Part shown: one piece after another, positions 9,621 through 20,436 of the stretch
How positions within the stretch are numbered: position 1 is the stretch's first letter
How the letters are laid out: each line of letters starts with the position of its first letter
Source: Spirochaetales bacterium
Lineage (GTDB): Bacteria; Spirochaetota; Spirochaetia; SZUA-6; JAFGRV01
Direction: 5' to 3'
Assembly: GCA_016928415.1 (NCBI GenBank)
Contig: JAFGKU010000162.1
Span: 1 to 58,161, forward strand
DNA length: 58,161 nucleotides
The notes under the pieces: generated by a model
The model's database searches: none
The model's input: the letters and a program-made list of their open reading frames with translations, nothing else
What the model was told of the DNA's origin: nothing
Made by a program: the position numbers and the translations under genes

Positions 9621-9658
9621 AAAAAGCCGCCTCCACCTGTTTTTCGTGTGAAAGCGGC
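9621..9658 (-). terminator. Rho-independent terminator after the helix-hairpin-helix-like gene
   Basis: Read on the minus strand, the stem GCCGCTTTCAC (9658-9648) pairs with GTGGAGGCGGC (9636-9626) over 11 positions with two G-U pairs, followed by TTTTT (9625-9621). It begins 26 bases after the stop of the gene at 9684. Confidence 0.85.
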
Positions 9659-9683
9659 GTTAATTATCAAATATCACCCTTAA

Positions 9684-10157
9684 TTACAATTGTGAATTCG
9701 GGTCTGAATTAGTGTCTTCTGAAAGCGCCATAAAATAAATGGCCATCGCCTTGTGGAAAGCTTTCGAGGTACCCAGTTTCCGGACGGTCCTGACCCTCAA
9801 TGCCTTGGCAAGAAGTTCCGCCTGGCGTTCGCTTAATCCTTGAAGCGCGCTTACAGGGGCATCGAGAATTTCCTTGATGGTCTTGTCTTCATAAGCCTTG
9901 TCCACGGCTTTATTGATATTCAGGGTGGTGGTATCGGCTTTTTCTTTCCTTGAGTATTTTTCCATTGAAACGAGAGACCATGCCCATTTGGCAAACCGGA
10001 GTTTGGCAAACTGCTCAACCGTCGATATCCGGAATGCCTCTTTTAATCTTTTAGCAGCCATGGCACTCACTCCCTGAATGGCGGAAACTGGGGATTTAAG
10101 GATATCGCGTAAAGACATCGTTTCATATGCTTTGTCCACAGCATTTTTTATATTCAT
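9684..10157 (-). CDS. Duplicated helix-hairpin-helix-like small protein
   Basis: 157 residues from ATG 10157 (AAGGAG five bases upstream; an in-frame GTG two codons earlier is less likely). Two tandem copies of one ~65-residue module lie at about 1-64 and 80-145. Each starts with N-I-x-x-AVDKAYE, continues with ILxxPVSAxQG(V/L)S and ends with an R-(I/V)-x-TV segment. The PVSALQGLS turn between two helices looks like a helix-hairpin-helix of the kind that binds DNA backbone, but the fold is inferred and no enzyme motif is present. Similar uncharacterised proteins occur in scattered bacteria and archaea. It is a monocistron with its own terminator. Confidence 0.65.
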   Translation of the reverse strand: MNIKNAVDKAYETMSLRDILKSPVSAIQGVSAMAAKRLKEAFRISTVEQFAKLRFAKWAWSLVSMEKYSRKEKADTTTLNINKAVDKAYEDKTIKEILDAPVSALQGLSERQAELLAKALRVRTVRKLGTSKAFHKAMAIYFMALSEDTNSDPNSQL

Positions 10158-10377
10158 ACTCACTCCTTAAAAGTAAATTATAGGTACCTATATAAAACCT
10201 CTTATACGTAATCGGGAAAATTTCCACTCAATAGAATACACCCACAAAAAGGAAACTTACAAGCGGTACCCTTGATATCATTATAATGAAGGTTTTTAAC
10301 AAATTTCCACAAAAAAAATTATAAAATTTATATGATAGGGGAAAAAAGCTACTGCGTTTCAGTGTGTCGTGGGGGTC

Positions 10378-10410
10378 AAAAAACAGGCAGGACCTATTCA
10401 AGTCCTGCCT
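10378..10410 (-). terminator. Rho-independent terminator of the rplKAJL-rpoBC operon
   Basis: On the minus strand, the perfect 9-bp stem AGGCAGGAC (10410-10402) with GTCCTGCCT (10393-10385) encloses an 8-base loop, followed by G and six T (10383-10378). It lies 15 bases after the rpoC stop. Strong termination here means rpoC is the last gene of the operon. Confidence 0.93.
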
Positions 10411-10425
10411 TGATAGACAATTGTT

Positions 10426-13400
10426 TTATAGTATGGTCAACCCGGCATTTTCATTAGCCGGGGCAGCCGTTTCAAGTTCCTTGTTCTTTTCTTCAAGAAT
10501 CCTGTTGATGGAAACATCGAGGTCTTCCATATTTTCATCAAAGAGTTTCATGTTTTTGTAATACTTCATACCGGTACCGGCAGGAATCTGGTGACCGATG
10601 ATAACATTTTCCTTCAAGCCCCTCAGGAAATCGACACTGCCAGAAATGGCGGCATTGGTCAATACTCGCGTCGTTTCCTGGAAGGAAGCGGCCGATATAA
10701 AGCTGTCGATATTCAGTGAAGCCCTCGTGATACCGATTAATAACGGCCGGGCAATGGCGGGTTGACCGCCTTCACGGATTACCTTCTTGTTTTCCTCGTG
10801 GAAATGATGCTTGTCAATCTGCTGGCCGTAAATGAAATTCGTGTCTCCGACATAGACGATTTCGACCTTTCTCATCATCTGCCGGATTATGATCCCTATA
10901 TGTTTGTCATTGATATTTACGCCCTGAAGCCTGTACACTTCCTGGATTTCATTTACCAGGTAACTCTGAAGGGCGTTTTCACCAAGAATATTCAAAATGT
11001 CATGCGGGTCTATGCTCCCGTCACAGAGCGGTTCACCCGCCAGGATGGTGTCACCGTCACGAACCAGAAGGTGTTTTCCCATGGGTATCAAATGCTTGAA
11101 TTCATTTTCAAACGGGTCAATAACAACAATCAGACGTTTCCCCTTGACAATGCCGCGGAAATGAACCACGCCGGAAATTTTTGACAATACGGCCGGATTC
11201 TTGGGCCGTCTTGACTCAAAAAGTTCTCCTACCCTGGGCAGACCGCCCGTGATATCCCTTGTCTTGATGCTTTCCTTCAGCATCTTGGCAAGAGTCCTTC
11301 CGGCGACGACCTTGTCTCCATCGTCCACGTTCAAGTAAGCGGAACCGGGAAGGAAGTATACCGCCTTTTCCTCTCCCTTGGCATCTATAATCGTGATGCG
11401 GGGCTGGAGAGATTCTATCGTGAACTCGGTGACCTTTTTCTCGATCTTGCCCGTTTCTTCGTTTATTTCCTCTTTTACCGTTGTTCCGAGAATCATGTCT
11501 TCGAATTTGATCGTACCGTCAGTTTCGGCGATAATCGGCTCACTGAACGGGTCAAAGAAGCCGATGGTTTCTTCCGATTCAACGATATCGTCTTCCTTGA
11601 CAACAACTTCCGAGCCATTCCTGATTTCTACGTTCTGGTCCTGTGCTATCAAAAGCAGCTTGTTCTTTTTAATATGGGTATAGGCGATCTCAGGAGACAG
11701 GATCTGCTCGCCTTTCCTTTCGACAATCGGCTGATTCCTGACAACCTTTTCACCCTCGGATACTATAATTTTATCATTTTTCTGGAGATCAATCATTCCG
11801 AATATCTTGCTGACAATCAGCTTGCCTTTTCTTGTAAAGAGCTGGTTCCCGTTTTCCAATGCAACCGAAGTGCCTTCAATTTTCTTGATCAATACGGGGT
11901 ACCGGAGGTAAATACGGTTTTCTTCGCTTATTTTCGTTGCCGCGCCTCCAATGTGGAATGTTCTCATGGTAAGCTGGGTACCCGGCTGACCTATGGATTG
12001 GGCCGCAATAATCCCCACCGCTTCCCCGATATCCACAGTTCTGTTTGTCGCCAGGTTTCTGCCGTAACATTTCACGCACACACCATGCTCGGATTCACAG
12101 GTAAGTGCCGTCCGGATACGGACGCTTTCAATACCCGCGTCTTCAATCCTGGTCGCGATTTCATCCGTGATTTCATGGTTTACGTCAACGATAATTTCCT
12201 GTGTAATGGGATGCCGGACCCTTTCAAGAGTGAACCGTCCCGCTATCCTGTCTTTCAGGTGTTCAACAATTTCCTCACCATCCTTGATGGCCGTATGTTC
12301 AATTCCATTGATTGTTCCGCAATCTTCCTCGTTCACGACAACGTCCTGCGCTATATCTACCAGCCTTCTTGTCAGGTAACCGGCATCCGCCGTCTTCAGG
12401 GCCGTATCGGCAAGACCTTTCCGCGCGCCATTGGTTGAAATGAAGAACTCGATAACGGAAAGGCCTTCCTTGAAATTGGAGCGAATGGGCAGTTCGATGA
12501 TATCCCCGGAAGGTTTTGTCATCAAACCCCTCATCCCGGCCAACTGCCTGATCTGCGTCCTGGAACCCCTTGCACCGGAATTGACCATCATGTAAACGGG
12601 ATTGAAACCGGCCTTGTCCGATTCCAGGGTTTTCATCATTTCATTGGTTACAAATTCATTCGTGGCGCTCCAGACCTCGATGACCCTGTTATACCGTTCT
12701 TCGTACGTGATATGACCCTGAAGGTACTGATTCTGAATTTCTTCAACCTTGGCATTGGCTTTGTCAATCAGGTCCTTCTTTTGATCGGGAATGACGATGT
12801 CTTCCATACCTATCGTGGCGCCGAACCGGGTGGCGTATTTGAATCCTATATCCTTGACCGTATCGAGCAGCTCTACCGCGACAAAAGGCCCGTGGACCTT
12901 GTAGCAGTCGAAAATAATTTCCTGCAGCTGCTTTTCACTGATCGTATAATTGATGTATCCAATTTGCGGGGGAAGGGCATCGTTCAACAAAACCCTGCCG
13001 GGAGTCGTTTCAACATATTCCCCTTCTATCTTCACTTTGATGACAGCCTGGTAATCAACATCATGCATATCAAGCGCCATGATGACTTCATCCGTGGATG
13101 AGAACCATTTGCCTTCCCCGTGCGCGCCTTTTTTATCACGGGTAAGGTAATTGATGCCCAGTACCATGTCCTGCGTGGGAACGGTAATGGGGCTGCCATT
13201 CGCCGGGTCCAGCAGGTTTTTCGAGGACAGGATAAGTGTCCAGCATTCCGCCCTGGCCGCCTGGGTCAGGGGAACGTGCACCGCCATCTGGTCGCCGTCG
13301 AAATCGGCATTGAAAGCGTGGCAGACCAGCGGATGGAGTTTTATCGCCTTACCTTCCACAAGCACCGGTTCAAAAGCCTGGATACCCAGCCTGTGAAGCG

Positions 13401-14649
13401 TAGGGGCGCGGTTCAGCAGCACTGGGTGCTCCTGCACCACCTCATCCAGAACGGCGAAAACCTCCGGGGTTTCCTGTTCCACCAGGGCCTTGGCTTTCTT
13501 GATGTTATAAACCACATCCCTTTCCACGAGCTTCTTCATGATAAAGGGTTTGTACAGCTCCAGGGCCATTTTAATGGGCAGCCCGCACTGGTGAAGCTTT
13601 AGTTCAGGACCGACGACGATAACGGAACGGCCAGAATAGTCAACGCGCTTGCCGAGAAGGTTCTGCCTGAATCTTCCCTGCTTGCCCCGCAACATATCGG
13701 ACAACGATTTCAAAGGCCTGTTGGAAGCGCCCTTGACCACCCGTCTCTTCTTGGAATTATCGAACAGGGCATCGACCGCTTCCTGAAGCATTCTTTTCTC
13801 ATTCCTGATAATGATATCAGGCGCGTTCAATGCCTGAAGCCTCTTGAGCCTGTTGTTCCTGTTGATGACCCTTCTGTAAAGGTCGTTCAGGTCTGAAGTG
13901 GCAAACCGGCCGCCGTCCAACTGCACCATGGGCCGCAATTCAGGCGGAATGACGGGAATGACTTCAAGAATCATCCATTCGGGTTTATTCCCCGATTTAA
14001 GAAAATTTTCAACGATTTCAATCCGTTTTAAAAGCCTCTTGTCGACTTTCGGGCCCTTCTCAATCATTTTCCGCCGCAGCTCGTTTGCCAGCTCATCCAG
14101 CTCCATTGATTTTATGAGCGTTTTAACCGCTTCGGCTCCAATACCGGCGGTAAAGGACATCCCGTACCGCTCCTTGGCCTCATTGTATTCTTCTTCCGTG
14201 AGTACTTCCATTTTCTTCAGATCCGTATCACCCGGATCTATAACAATATATTTTTCGTAGTAGAGGATTGAACGTAACGATGCAAGGGAGAGATCCAGCA
14301 ATAATCCCATACGGGAAGGGACGGAACGGTAATACCAGATATGGGATACCGGCGAGGCCAGTTCTATATGCCCCATCCTTTCGCGCCTGACCTTGAAGTG
14401 GGTAACTTCCACGCCGCACCGGTCGCAGATAACGCCTTTATAACGGATGGATTTGAATTTACCGCAATAACACTCCCACTCCTTAGTCGTTCCGAAGATC
14501 TTTTCGCAGAACAAACCATCCCGCTCAGGCCTCAGCGTCCTGTAATTGATGGTTTCGGGCTTTTTAACTTCTCCATACGACCAGGCTCTTATCTGCTCCG
14601 GAGAAGCAAGCTTGATCATGATTCTGTCAAAATCCTGGATATCTCTCAT
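10426..14649 (-). CDS. rpoC: RNA polymerase beta' subunit
   Basis: 1407 residues, the common bacterial length. The N-terminal zinc finger (C60, C62, C75, C78 in ECYCG...ICDRCG), the catalytic Mg-binding loop NADFDGDQM at about 450 and the second zinc site ([11 protein letters not shown] and [11 protein letters not shown]) are intact. The start ATG has GGAGG 10 bases upstream and lies 17 bases after the rpoB stop. It forms the RNA polymerase core with RpoB. In many bacteria rpsL-rpsG follow rpoC; here a terminator and unrelated genes follow. Confidence 0.99.
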   Translation of the reverse strand: MRDIQDFDRIMIKLASPEQIRAWSYGEVKKPETINYRTLRPERDGLFCEKIFGTTKEWECYCGKFKSIRYKGVICDRCGVEVTHFKVRRERMGHIELASPVSHIWYYRSVPSRMGLLLDLSLASLRSILYYEKYIVIDPGDTDLKKMEVLTEEEYNEAKERYGMSFTAGIGAEAVKTLIKSMELDELANELRRKMIEKGPKVDKRLLKRIEIVENFLKSGNKPEWMILEVIPVIPPELRPMVQLDGGRFATSDLNDLYRRVINRNNRLKRLQALNAPDIIIRNEKRMLQEAVDALFDNSKKRRVVKGASNRPLKSLSDMLRGKQGRFRQNLLGKRVDYSGRSVIVVGPELKLHQCGLPIKMALELYKPFIMKKLVERDVVYNIKKAKALVEQETPEVFAVLDEVVQEHPVLLNRAPTLHRLGIQAFEPVLVEGKAIKLHPLVCHAFNADFDGDQMAVHVPLTQAARAECWTLILSSKNLLDPANGSPITVPTQDMVLGINYLTRDKKGAHGEGKWFSSTDEVIMALDMHDVDYQAVIKVKIEGEYVETTPGRVLLNDALPPQIGYINYTISEKQLQEIIFDCYKVHGPFVAVELLDTVKDIGFKYATRFGATIGMEDIVIPDQKKDLIDKANAKVEEIQNQYLQGHITYEERYNRVIEVWSATNEFVTNEMMKTLESDKAGFNPVYMMVNSGARGSRTQIRQLAGMRGLMTKPSGDIIELPIRSNFKEGLSVIEFFISTNGARKGLADTALKTADAGYLTRRLVDIAQDVVVNEEDCGTINGIEHTAIKDGEEIVEHLKDRIAGRFTLERVRHPITQEIIVDVNHEITDEIATRIEDAGIESVRIRTALTCESEHGVCVKCYGRNLATNRTVDIGEAVGIIAAQSIGQPGTQLTMRTFHIGGAATKISEENRIYLRYPVLIKKIEGTSVALENGNQLFTRKGKLIVSKIFGMIDLQKNDKIIVSEGEKVVRNQPIVERKGEQILSPEIAYTHIKKNKLLLIAQDQNVEIRNGSEVVVKEDDIVESEETIGFFDPFSEPIIAETDGTIKFEDMILGTTVKEEINEETGKIEKKVTEFTIESLQPRITIIDAKGEEKAVYFLPGSAYLNVDDGDKVVAGRTLAKMLKESIKTRDITGGLPRVGELFESRRPKNPAVLSKISGVVHFRGIVKGKRLIVVIDPFENEFKHLIPMGKHLLVRDGDTILAGEPLCDGSIDPHDILNILGENALQSYLVNEIQEVYRLQGVNINDKHIGIIIRQMMRKVEIVYVGDTNFIYGQQIDKHHFHEENKKVIREGGQPAIARPLLIGITRASLNIDSFISAASFQETTRVLTNAAISGSVDFLRGLKENVIIGHQIPAGTGMKYYKNMKLFDENMEDLDVSINRILEEKNKELETAAPANENAGLTIL

Positions 14650-14666
14650 TTAATTTTATTTCCTCC

Positions 14667-17600
14667 CTAAAATTGTCTGCTCTGTTGATTTATGAGCTCT
14701 TCATCCCTTTCCGTTAAAGGAATCTGCTTACCCTTGGCATCAAAGATATTGATGTCCAGGGCCAGTCCGCGCAGTTCCTGAACCAGAACATTGAATGATT
14801 CCGGAATACCGGCAGGAGCGGAAACCTCACCCTTCACTATGCTTTCATATATCTTGGCCCGGCCCGTCATATCGTCCGATTTGATCGTAAGGAGTTCCTG
14901 CAATGTATTGGCCGCACCGTAGGCTTCCAGGGCCCAGACTTCCATTTCTCCGAGCCTTTGCCCGCCGAACTGCGCCTTGCCGCCGAGCGGCTGCTGCGTT
15001 ACGAGCGAATACGGCCCCGTGGAACGGGCATGCATTTTATCGTCAACGAGATGGTGGAGTTTCAACATGTAGATGTAGCCCACATTGACGGGATTTTCAA
15101 AAGGTTCACCCGTCAATCCGTCGAGAAGCGGAATTTTTGAATTCACGGACAGGTTGGCTTCCTTGAGCTTTGTCTCTATCATTTCATTGGTGGCCGACTG
15201 GAAAACCGGCGTGGCGTAGTTTTCGCCGAGAACGTATCCCGCCCAGCCCAGTTCCGTTTCCAGGATCTGGCCCAGGTTCATACGGGACGGAACGCCGAGC
15301 GGATTCAATATCATGTCCACCGGTGTACCGTCTAACATGTAAGGCATGTCCTCTTCGGGAAGCACCCGGGCAATTACGCCCTTGTTGCCGTGCCTTCCGG
15401 CCATCTTGTCGCCTTCCTGGAGTTTTCTCTTGGTGGCAATCAGGACTTTCACAACTTCGATCACACCCGGCTCGAGGTCGTCTCCTTCAGACCGCCTGAG
15501 CCTTTGAACATCGATGACCGTGCCTTCGACGCCATGGGGAACCTTAAGGGAAGTGTCCCTGACTTCCTTGGCCTTTTCACCGAATATGGAATTGAGGAGT
15601 TTGAATTCGGGAGTGGAATCGGTTTCCGTCTTCGGTGTAACCTTGCCCACCAGGATGTAATTCGATTTTACCTTGGCGCCTATCCTGATAATGCCTTCTT
15701 CATCGAGCTGTTCAAAGGATTTTTCATTCGTGTTCGGGATATCCCTGGTGATTTTTTCCGGACCCAGTTTGGTTTCCCTGACTTCAATGGTGAATTCCTT
15801 GATGTGTATGGATGTAAAGATATCGTCCTTGATGATTTTCTCTGAAATAAGGATGGCGTCCTCGTAGTTATATCCGTTCCAGGGCATGAAGGCTACCAGG
15901 ACGTTTCTTCCCAACGCAAGCTCTCCCTGGTCCGTACCCGGTCCGTCAGCGAGAACTTCTCCCGCACGGATTGCCTGACCCACTTTCACGATGGGTCTCT
16001 GGTGAAAACACGTGTCCTGGTTGGTCCTTCTGAACTTGAAAAGATTATAGATATCAATATCATTTTTATCCTTGACACTGGCCGGTTTTACCTGGATTTC
16101 GGAATTGGTTACCTTGATCACCTTCCCCGCCCTGGTGGCTATGCAGACAACGCCTGAATCATAAGCGGATTTGACCTCCATACCCGTACCCACGATGGGG
16201 GATTCGGGGAAGAGAAGCGGAACCGCCTGGCGCTGCATGTTCGAGCCCATGAGCGCACGGTTGGCGTCATCATGTTCAAGGAAAGGTATGAGGGAGGCCG
16301 AAACGGACACGACCTGCTTGGGCGATACGTCCATGTAGTCAATTTCATTCGCCGTTTTGGTCGTATAATCACCGCCTTTGCGGACGGACACCAGGTTTTC
16401 CAGGAAATGCCCCTTGTCATCTATGGGGGCATTCGCCTGCGCTATAAAATGCCTTTCCTCATCCATGGCGGAAAGGTATTCAATCTCGTTGGTGACCTTG
16501 CCCTTGCTGACTTTCCTGTACGGCGTTTCAAGGAACCCGTACTCATTCACACGGGTATAATTGGCCAGGGAAACGATCAGACCGATGTTCGGACCTTCAG
16601 GCGTTTCTATGGGACACATCCTTCCGTAGTGCGTGTAATGCACGTCCCTTACCTCGAAACCGGCCCTGTCACGGGAAAGACCTCCCGGACCCAGGGCGTT
16701 AAGACGCCTTTTATGTGTCAGTTCCGACAGGGGATTCACCTGGTCCATGAACTGTGAAAGCTGGCTTGATCCGAAGAATTCCTTGATGGCCGCCACGATC
16801 GGCTTGATGGAAATAAGGTCCTGCGGTTTGAGTGTTTCCACTTCCTTCAAGGACATCCTTTCCTTGGCTATTCTCTCCATGCGGACGAACGCCGTCTTCA
16901 GCTGGTTTGCCAGGAGTTCGCCCACAGACCTGACGCGCCTGTTCCCCAGGTGGTCGATGTCGTCGACGTTCGATTCGCCTATGTAAACATCGATCAAAAA
17001 CCGGATTGTATGGACTATGTCTTCCTTGGTAAGCGTATGATTTTCCATCTCAACGCCGGTATCGAATTTTTTATTCAATTTATAACGGCCGACGCGTCCC
17101 AGGTTGTACCGTCTTGGAGAGAAAAACATGGAATACAGGTCCTTCTCGGCACTTTCAATGGTGATCGGTTCACCGGGCATTATGATGGAATAAACATACG
17201 ATATGGCGTCTTCCTTCGTAGGCTCACCCTTGGTCTGGGTGTCTTTTTCGAATTTCATTTCTTCCCGTTCAAAACAGTTGAGGATGATATCGGAATGGAG
17301 GGTGCCTTTTTTCTCAAAATCAATGACTTCAATCTTAGTGATGCCGGAATGTATCAGCTCTTCCACATCATGGGGATGTATCTTCTCACCGGCCCTGTAT
17401 AATTTCTTCTCTTCCTTGTCCTTGGTTATAAAAACATCCTTTGCGAAAATTTTACCGACAATTTTCTCCTTGTCGCCCCGGTTTTCTGATATGGTAATCT
17501 TCGATGTCTTGTAAAACAAATTGATGATCTTCTCACGCGTATCATAACCCAGAGCCCTCAGGAACATGGTGACGAGAATTTTCTTTTTGCGGTCAATTTT

Positions 17601-18170
17601 AGCATTTACCAGTTCACGCTTCTGGTCTATTTCAAATTCAAGCCAGGAACCCTTGTACGGTATGATCCTGGAGGAATACACGCCTTTTTCGTGCGAAAAA
17701 ATGACACCGGGAGACCTGTGAATCTGACTGACGACAACCCGTTCCGCACCATTGATGATAAAGGTGCCTTTATCCGTCATAATGGGAATATCGCCGAGAT
17801 ATATTTCCTTTTGCCGGATTTCGCCGGTCTGGAGGAAAACAAGATTGATTTTGGCCTTCAAGGGAATGGAATAGGTTAAACCCTTGTCCTTGCATTGGTA
17901 CTCATCATACTTGATTGAATTCTCATCAAGAGAATACCCGCAGTATTCCAATACGAGTTCGCCATTGGGGCTTTCTATTGGAAACCGGTCCTGAAAAACC
18001 TCTTCCAGGCCGAGCCGCTGCAAACCTTTTCCCTTGACCAGTTGATTTCTTTGAAGAAAACGCTCATAAGAAGAAAGCTGGATGTCTATCAGGTTCGGCA
18101 CTTCCATTACATCTTTATACGCCTTCCCCAAATAGATCCGCTTACGTTTTTTTGTTTTAGCTTGTTCCAT
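14667..18170 (-). CDS. rpoB: RNA polymerase beta subunit
   Basis: 1167 residues from ATG 18170 (a TTG one codon earlier is less likely; GGGGG precedes). The [15 protein letters not shown] segment, the rifampicin cluster [17 protein letters not shown] and the C-terminal [21 protein letters not shown] are canonical. Residue N491 (codon 16700-16698) stands where E. coli has Ser531; the surrounding motif is [13 protein letters not shown]. Asn here is the state known from naturally rifampicin-resistant spirochaetes. The overall sequence is also closest, from memory, to Treponema and Spirochaeta RpoB. It is cotranscribed with rplL upstream and rpoC downstream. Confidence 0.99.
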   Translation of the reverse strand: MEQAKTKKRKRIYLGKAYKDVMEVPNLIDIQLSSYERFLQRNQLVKGKGLQRLGLEEVFQDRFPIESPNGELVLEYCGYSLDENSIKYDEYQCKDKGLTYSIPLKAKINLVFLQTGEIRQKEIYLGDIPIMTDKGTFIINGAERVVVSQIHRSPGVIFSHEKGVYSSRIIPYKGSWLEFEIDQKRELVNAKIDRKKKILVTMFLRALGYDTREKIINLFYKTSKITISENRGDKEKIVGKIFAKDVFITKDKEEKKLYRAGEKIHPHDVEELIHSGITKIEVIDFEKKGTLHSDIILNCFEREEMKFEKDTQTKGEPTKEDAISYVYSIIMPGEPITIESAEKDLYSMFFSPRRYNLGRVGRYKLNKKFDTGVEMENHTLTKEDIVHTIRFLIDVYIGESNVDDIDHLGNRRVRSVGELLANQLKTAFVRMERIAKERMSLKEVETLKPQDLISIKPIVAAIKEFFGSSQLSQFMDQVNPLSELTHKRRLNALGPGGLSRDRAGFEVRDVHYTHYGRMCPIETPEGPNIGLIVSLANYTRVNEYGFLETPYRKVSKGKVTNEIEYLSAMDEERHFIAQANAPIDDKGHFLENLVSVRKGGDYTTKTANEIDYMDVSPKQVVSVSASLIPFLEHDDANRALMGSNMQRQAVPLLFPESPIVGTGMEVKSAYDSGVVCIATRAGKVIKVTNSEIQVKPASVKDKNDIDIYNLFKFRRTNQDTCFHQRPIVKVGQAIRAGEVLADGPGTDQGELALGRNVLVAFMPWNGYNYEDAILISEKIIKDDIFTSIHIKEFTIEVRETKLGPEKITRDIPNTNEKSFEQLDEEGIIRIGAKVKSNYILVGKVTPKTETDSTPEFKLLNSIFGEKAKEVRDTSLKVPHGVEGTVIDVQRLRRSEGDDLEPGVIEVVKVLIATKRKLQEGDKMAGRHGNKGVIARVLPEEDMPYMLDGTPVDMILNPLGVPSRMNLGQILETELGWAGYVLGENYATPVFQSATNEMIETKLKEANLSVNSKIPLLDGLTGEPFENPVNVGYIYMLKLHHLVDDKMHARSTGPYSLVTQQPLGGKAQFGGQRLGEMEVWALEAYGAANTLQELLTIKSDDMTGRAKIYESIVKGEVSAPAGIPESFNVLVQELRGLALDINIFDAKGKQIPLTERDEELINQQSRQF

Positions 18171-18190
18171 CAATCCCCCTATAAATTAAT

Positions 18191-18220
18191 ATACCACCCA
18201 TATTTTCATATTGGTGGTAT
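18191..18220 (-). promoter_or_regulatory. Hairpin in the rplL-rpoB intergenic region (attenuator or processing site)
   Basis: A 13-bp stem (plus-strand arms ATACCACCCATAT at 18191-18203 and ATATTGGTGGTAT at 18208-18220, one mismatch) with a 4-base loop sits in the 81-base gap between rplL and rpoB. It has no long T-tract on the minus strand, so it is not a full terminator. In E. coli the same gap holds an attenuator and an RNase III site that set the ratio of ribosomal protein to polymerase; the analogous role here is inferred. Confidence 0.7.
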
Positions 18221-18254
18221 TTTGAGTTGAGTCATTCTTGTTGCAAACAATCAG

Positions 18255-18650
18255 CTATTTAATCTCAACAGCACCTCCGGCTGCTTCTACCCTTTCCTTG
18301 ATTTTCATAGCTTCGTCTTTGGGAATATCTTCTTTGATGGGTTTACCACCGGCTTCAACAAGTTCCTTGGCTTCTTTCAAACCAAGACCGGTAATCGCCT
18401 TGACTTCCTTGATCACAGGTATTTTTTTACCATCGGCCACCCCTGTCAGGATGACTGTGAATTCGGTTTGTTCCTCTTCAGCAGCTCCAGCGCCCTGGGT
18501 TCCGGCACCGCCAGCCACTACACCAGCTACAACTGGGGCAGCTGCGGTAACGCCAAATTTCTCTTCCATCATTTTAACCAATTCGGATACTTCAAGTACC
18601 GTCATGTTTGCTACTGCATCAAGAATTTGATCTTTCGTAATTGTAGCCAT
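18255..18650 (-). CDS. rplL: 50S ribosomal protein L7/L12
   Basis: 131 residues. It has the N-terminal dimerisation helices ([20 protein letters not shown]), an Ala/Gly-rich hinge (about 35-58, [20 protein letters not shown]) and the C-terminal factor-binding domain with [20 protein letters not shown] and [10 protein letters not shown]. It forms the flexible stalk that recruits translation GTPases. GGAGAT lies 8 bases before the ATG. It sits between rplJ (67 bases upstream) and rpoB, the universal order. Confidence 0.98.
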   Translation of the reverse strand: MATITKDQILDAVANMTVLEVSELVKMMEEKFGVTAAAPVVAGVVAGGAGTQGAGAAEEEQTEFTVILTGVADGKKIPVIKEVKAITGLGLKEAKELVEAGGKPIKEDIPKDEAMKIKERVEAAGGAVEIK

Positions 18651-18717
18651 AGTTATATCTCCTTAACTAAATATATTTTTCTTTTCAATTTTATAAAGCA
18701 TCAAACTAATGCCTGAA

Positions 18718-19254
18718 TTATTTTTCTCCCTTTTTATCGGCAACCGCTTTAAGCGTGCCGACAAATTTCTGGGCAACGCCCTTCATAACATACAACAGGT
18801 TCCTTACCGGGGCACTTATCGTTCCTGCCAGCATACCCAGTATCTCCTGTCTTGTAGGCAGGGTACTGATTACCTTTATATCATCCGCCGTGACAACTTT
18901 CTTGTCGATTATCCCGCCCTTGATCTTGATGACCTCGTTCTTCATCCACTCCACCAGAACCTTGGCCACCGGGCTGCTGTCGTCTTCCGCATACGCCACC
19001 GCCGTGGGACCGAAAAGGATGTCATCCACTTCCGGTAAACCGGCCTCTTTTATGGCTATACGGGAAAAATTGTTTTTACTGATAATGAACCGGGCTTTTT
19101 TACCGTAGAGATTTCTCCTCAGGTCGGTAATCTGTTCAACGGTCAGGCCCCTGTAATCAACAAAGAAAAGGTCCTTCGAATTTTCTATATTGTCCTTGAT
19201 TTTCTTTACAGCGTCAATTTTGTACTGCTGTATTTTCTTCACTTGCTCTGCCAT
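18718..19254 (-). CDS. rplJ: 50S ribosomal protein L10
   Basis: 178 residues. It has the L10 N-terminal domain with FVDYRGLTVEQITDLRR, then AGLPEVDDILFGPTAVAYAEDD, and ends in a C-terminal helix that carries the L7/L12 dimers (LYVMKGVAQKFVGTLKAVADKK). GGAG lies 7 bases before ATG 19254, and rplA ends 11 bases upstream. L10 with L7/L12 usually represses its own operon by binding a leader; no specific leader structure could be identified by eye, and the 11-base gap leaves no room for one directly before rplJ. Confidence 0.98.
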   Translation of the reverse strand: MAEQVKKIQQYKIDAVKKIKDNIENSKDLFFVDYRGLTVEQITDLRRNLYGKKARFIISKNNFSRIAIKEAGLPEVDDILFGPTAVAYAEDDSSPVAKVLVEWMKNEVIKIKGGIIDKKVVTADDIKVISTLPTRQEILGMLAGTISAPVRNLLYVMKGVAQKFVGTLKAVADKKGEK

Positions 19255-19265
19255 TGGGTATCTCC

Positions 19266-19946
19266 TTACTCTGTTTCCTTGTAGGCAACCTTGACGCCAG
19301 GGCCCATTACGGATGAAAGCGTAACTGATTTGATAAAATCGCCTTTGACATCAGACGGTTTCTTTTTCCTGATTTCATTGACAATTGTCTGCGTATTTTC
19401 CAGTATTTTATCCGGTTCCATGGATACCTTGCCGACGGCAAGCTGAATAGCACCGGTTTTATCGGCACGGAATTCCACCCGGCCCTTTTTCAGTTCGGCC
19501 AATGCTTCCTTTATATTGAACGTAACCGTCTGTGTTTTGGGATTCGGCATGAGACCGCGCCGGCCCAGTATCTGACCCAGTTTACCCACGTCTTTCATCA
19601 TGTCCGGCGTAGCCACAACAACATCAAAATCAAGCCAGCCGCCCTTTATCTTTTCAATCAGGTCATTATCACCGACGTAAGCCGCCCCGGCATCCTTTGC
19701 TTCCTGGGCCTTTTCTCCCTTGGCAAAAACCAGGATTCTTTTATCCTTGCCGAACTTGTGAGCGAGCAGCACCGTATCCCTGACCGATTGCCCTTTCGAA
19801 ATATTGAGTTTCATAGCCACATTGATCGTTTCATCGAACTTTGCATATGAAATGTCCTTGACAATCTGGATAGCTTTATCCATTGGGTAATATTCGGCAT
19901 GGTTAAACTTTTTTTCAGCTTCTAAATATTTTTTTCCTCTTTTCAT
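19266..19946 (-). CDS. rplA: 50S ribosomal protein L1
   Basis: 226 residues, normal length. Typical blocks are present: RGKKYLEAEKKF at the start, DETINVAMKLNIS, GAAYVGDNDLIEKI, the RGLMPNPKTQTVT loop that marks L1 and a final TLSSVMGPGVKV. It binds the 23S rRNA stalk and is a translational repressor of rplK-rplA in many bacteria. The ATG lies 2 bases after the rplK stop, with its ribosome site AGAAGG inside the end of rplK, so translation is coupled. Confidence 0.98.
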   Translation of the reverse strand: MKRGKKYLEAEKKFNHAEYYPMDKAIQIVKDISYAKFDETINVAMKLNISKGQSVRDTVLLAHKFGKDKRILVFAKGEKAQEAKDAGAAYVGDNDLIEKIKGGWLDFDVVVATPDMMKDVGKLGQILGRRGLMPNPKTQTVTFNIKEALAELKKGRVEFRADKTGAIQLAVGKVSMEPDKILENTQTIVNEIRKKKPSDVKGDFIKSVTLSSVMGPGVKVAYKETE

Positions 19947-19948
19947 TG

Positions 19949-20383
19949 TTATAATCCTTCTACAACAACGCCCATACTTCTTGCCGTGCCTGCAATAATA
20001 CGCACGCCCGCTTCGATGTCATTGGCATTCAGGTCTTCCATTTTTTGTTTTGCAATTTCAGCCACTTTTTCCTTTGATATAGTGGCCACCTTCTCCTTAT
20101 TCGGTTCCGCTGATCCTTTTTCCAGGCCACAGGCCTTTTTGATAAGAACCGCGGCCGGAGGTGTCTTCGTGATAAAGGTAAAAGATTTATCCTGGTATAC
20201 GGAAATAACGACAGGAATAATCAAACCTTCCTCTATGTTCTTTGTCTTGTCATTGAACATTTTCACAAACTGGGGTGCGCTGACGCCGTGGGGCCCCAGA
20301 GCCGGGCCGACAGGAGGTGCCGGTGTGGCTCTTCCCGCAGGAACCTGCAGCTTGATAATAGCTTTTAATTTCTTTTTTGCCAT
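19949..20383 (-). CDS. rplK: 50S ribosomal protein L11
   Basis: 144 residues from ATG 20383 ([20 protein letters not shown]), chosen because GGAG lies 8 bases upstream and L11 proteins start this way; the frame stays open 11 codons further but without a ribosome site. [12 protein letters not shown], the [13 protein letters not shown] loop and the C-terminal [12 protein letters not shown] are diagnostic. L11 forms the GTPase-associated centre with 23S rRNA and is the site of thiostrepton action. It follows nusG by about 50 bases. Confidence 0.98.
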   Translation of the reverse strand: MAKKKLKAIIKLQVPAGRATPAPPVGPALGPHGVSAPQFVKMFNDKTKNIEEGLIIPVVISVYQDKSFTFITKTPPAAVLIKKACGLEKGSAEPNKEKVATISKEKVAEIAKQKMEDLNANDIEAGVRIIAGTARSMGVVVEGL

Positions 20384-20436
20384 ACAGTTTCTCCAAAATC
20401 TTTCATATCCGCACAATTACCAGCGGCATATTAATA

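Noticed and set aside
11674..12438. 254-codon plus-strand ORF
   Set aside because: It is the shadow of rpoC on the opposite strand; the real gene is certain.
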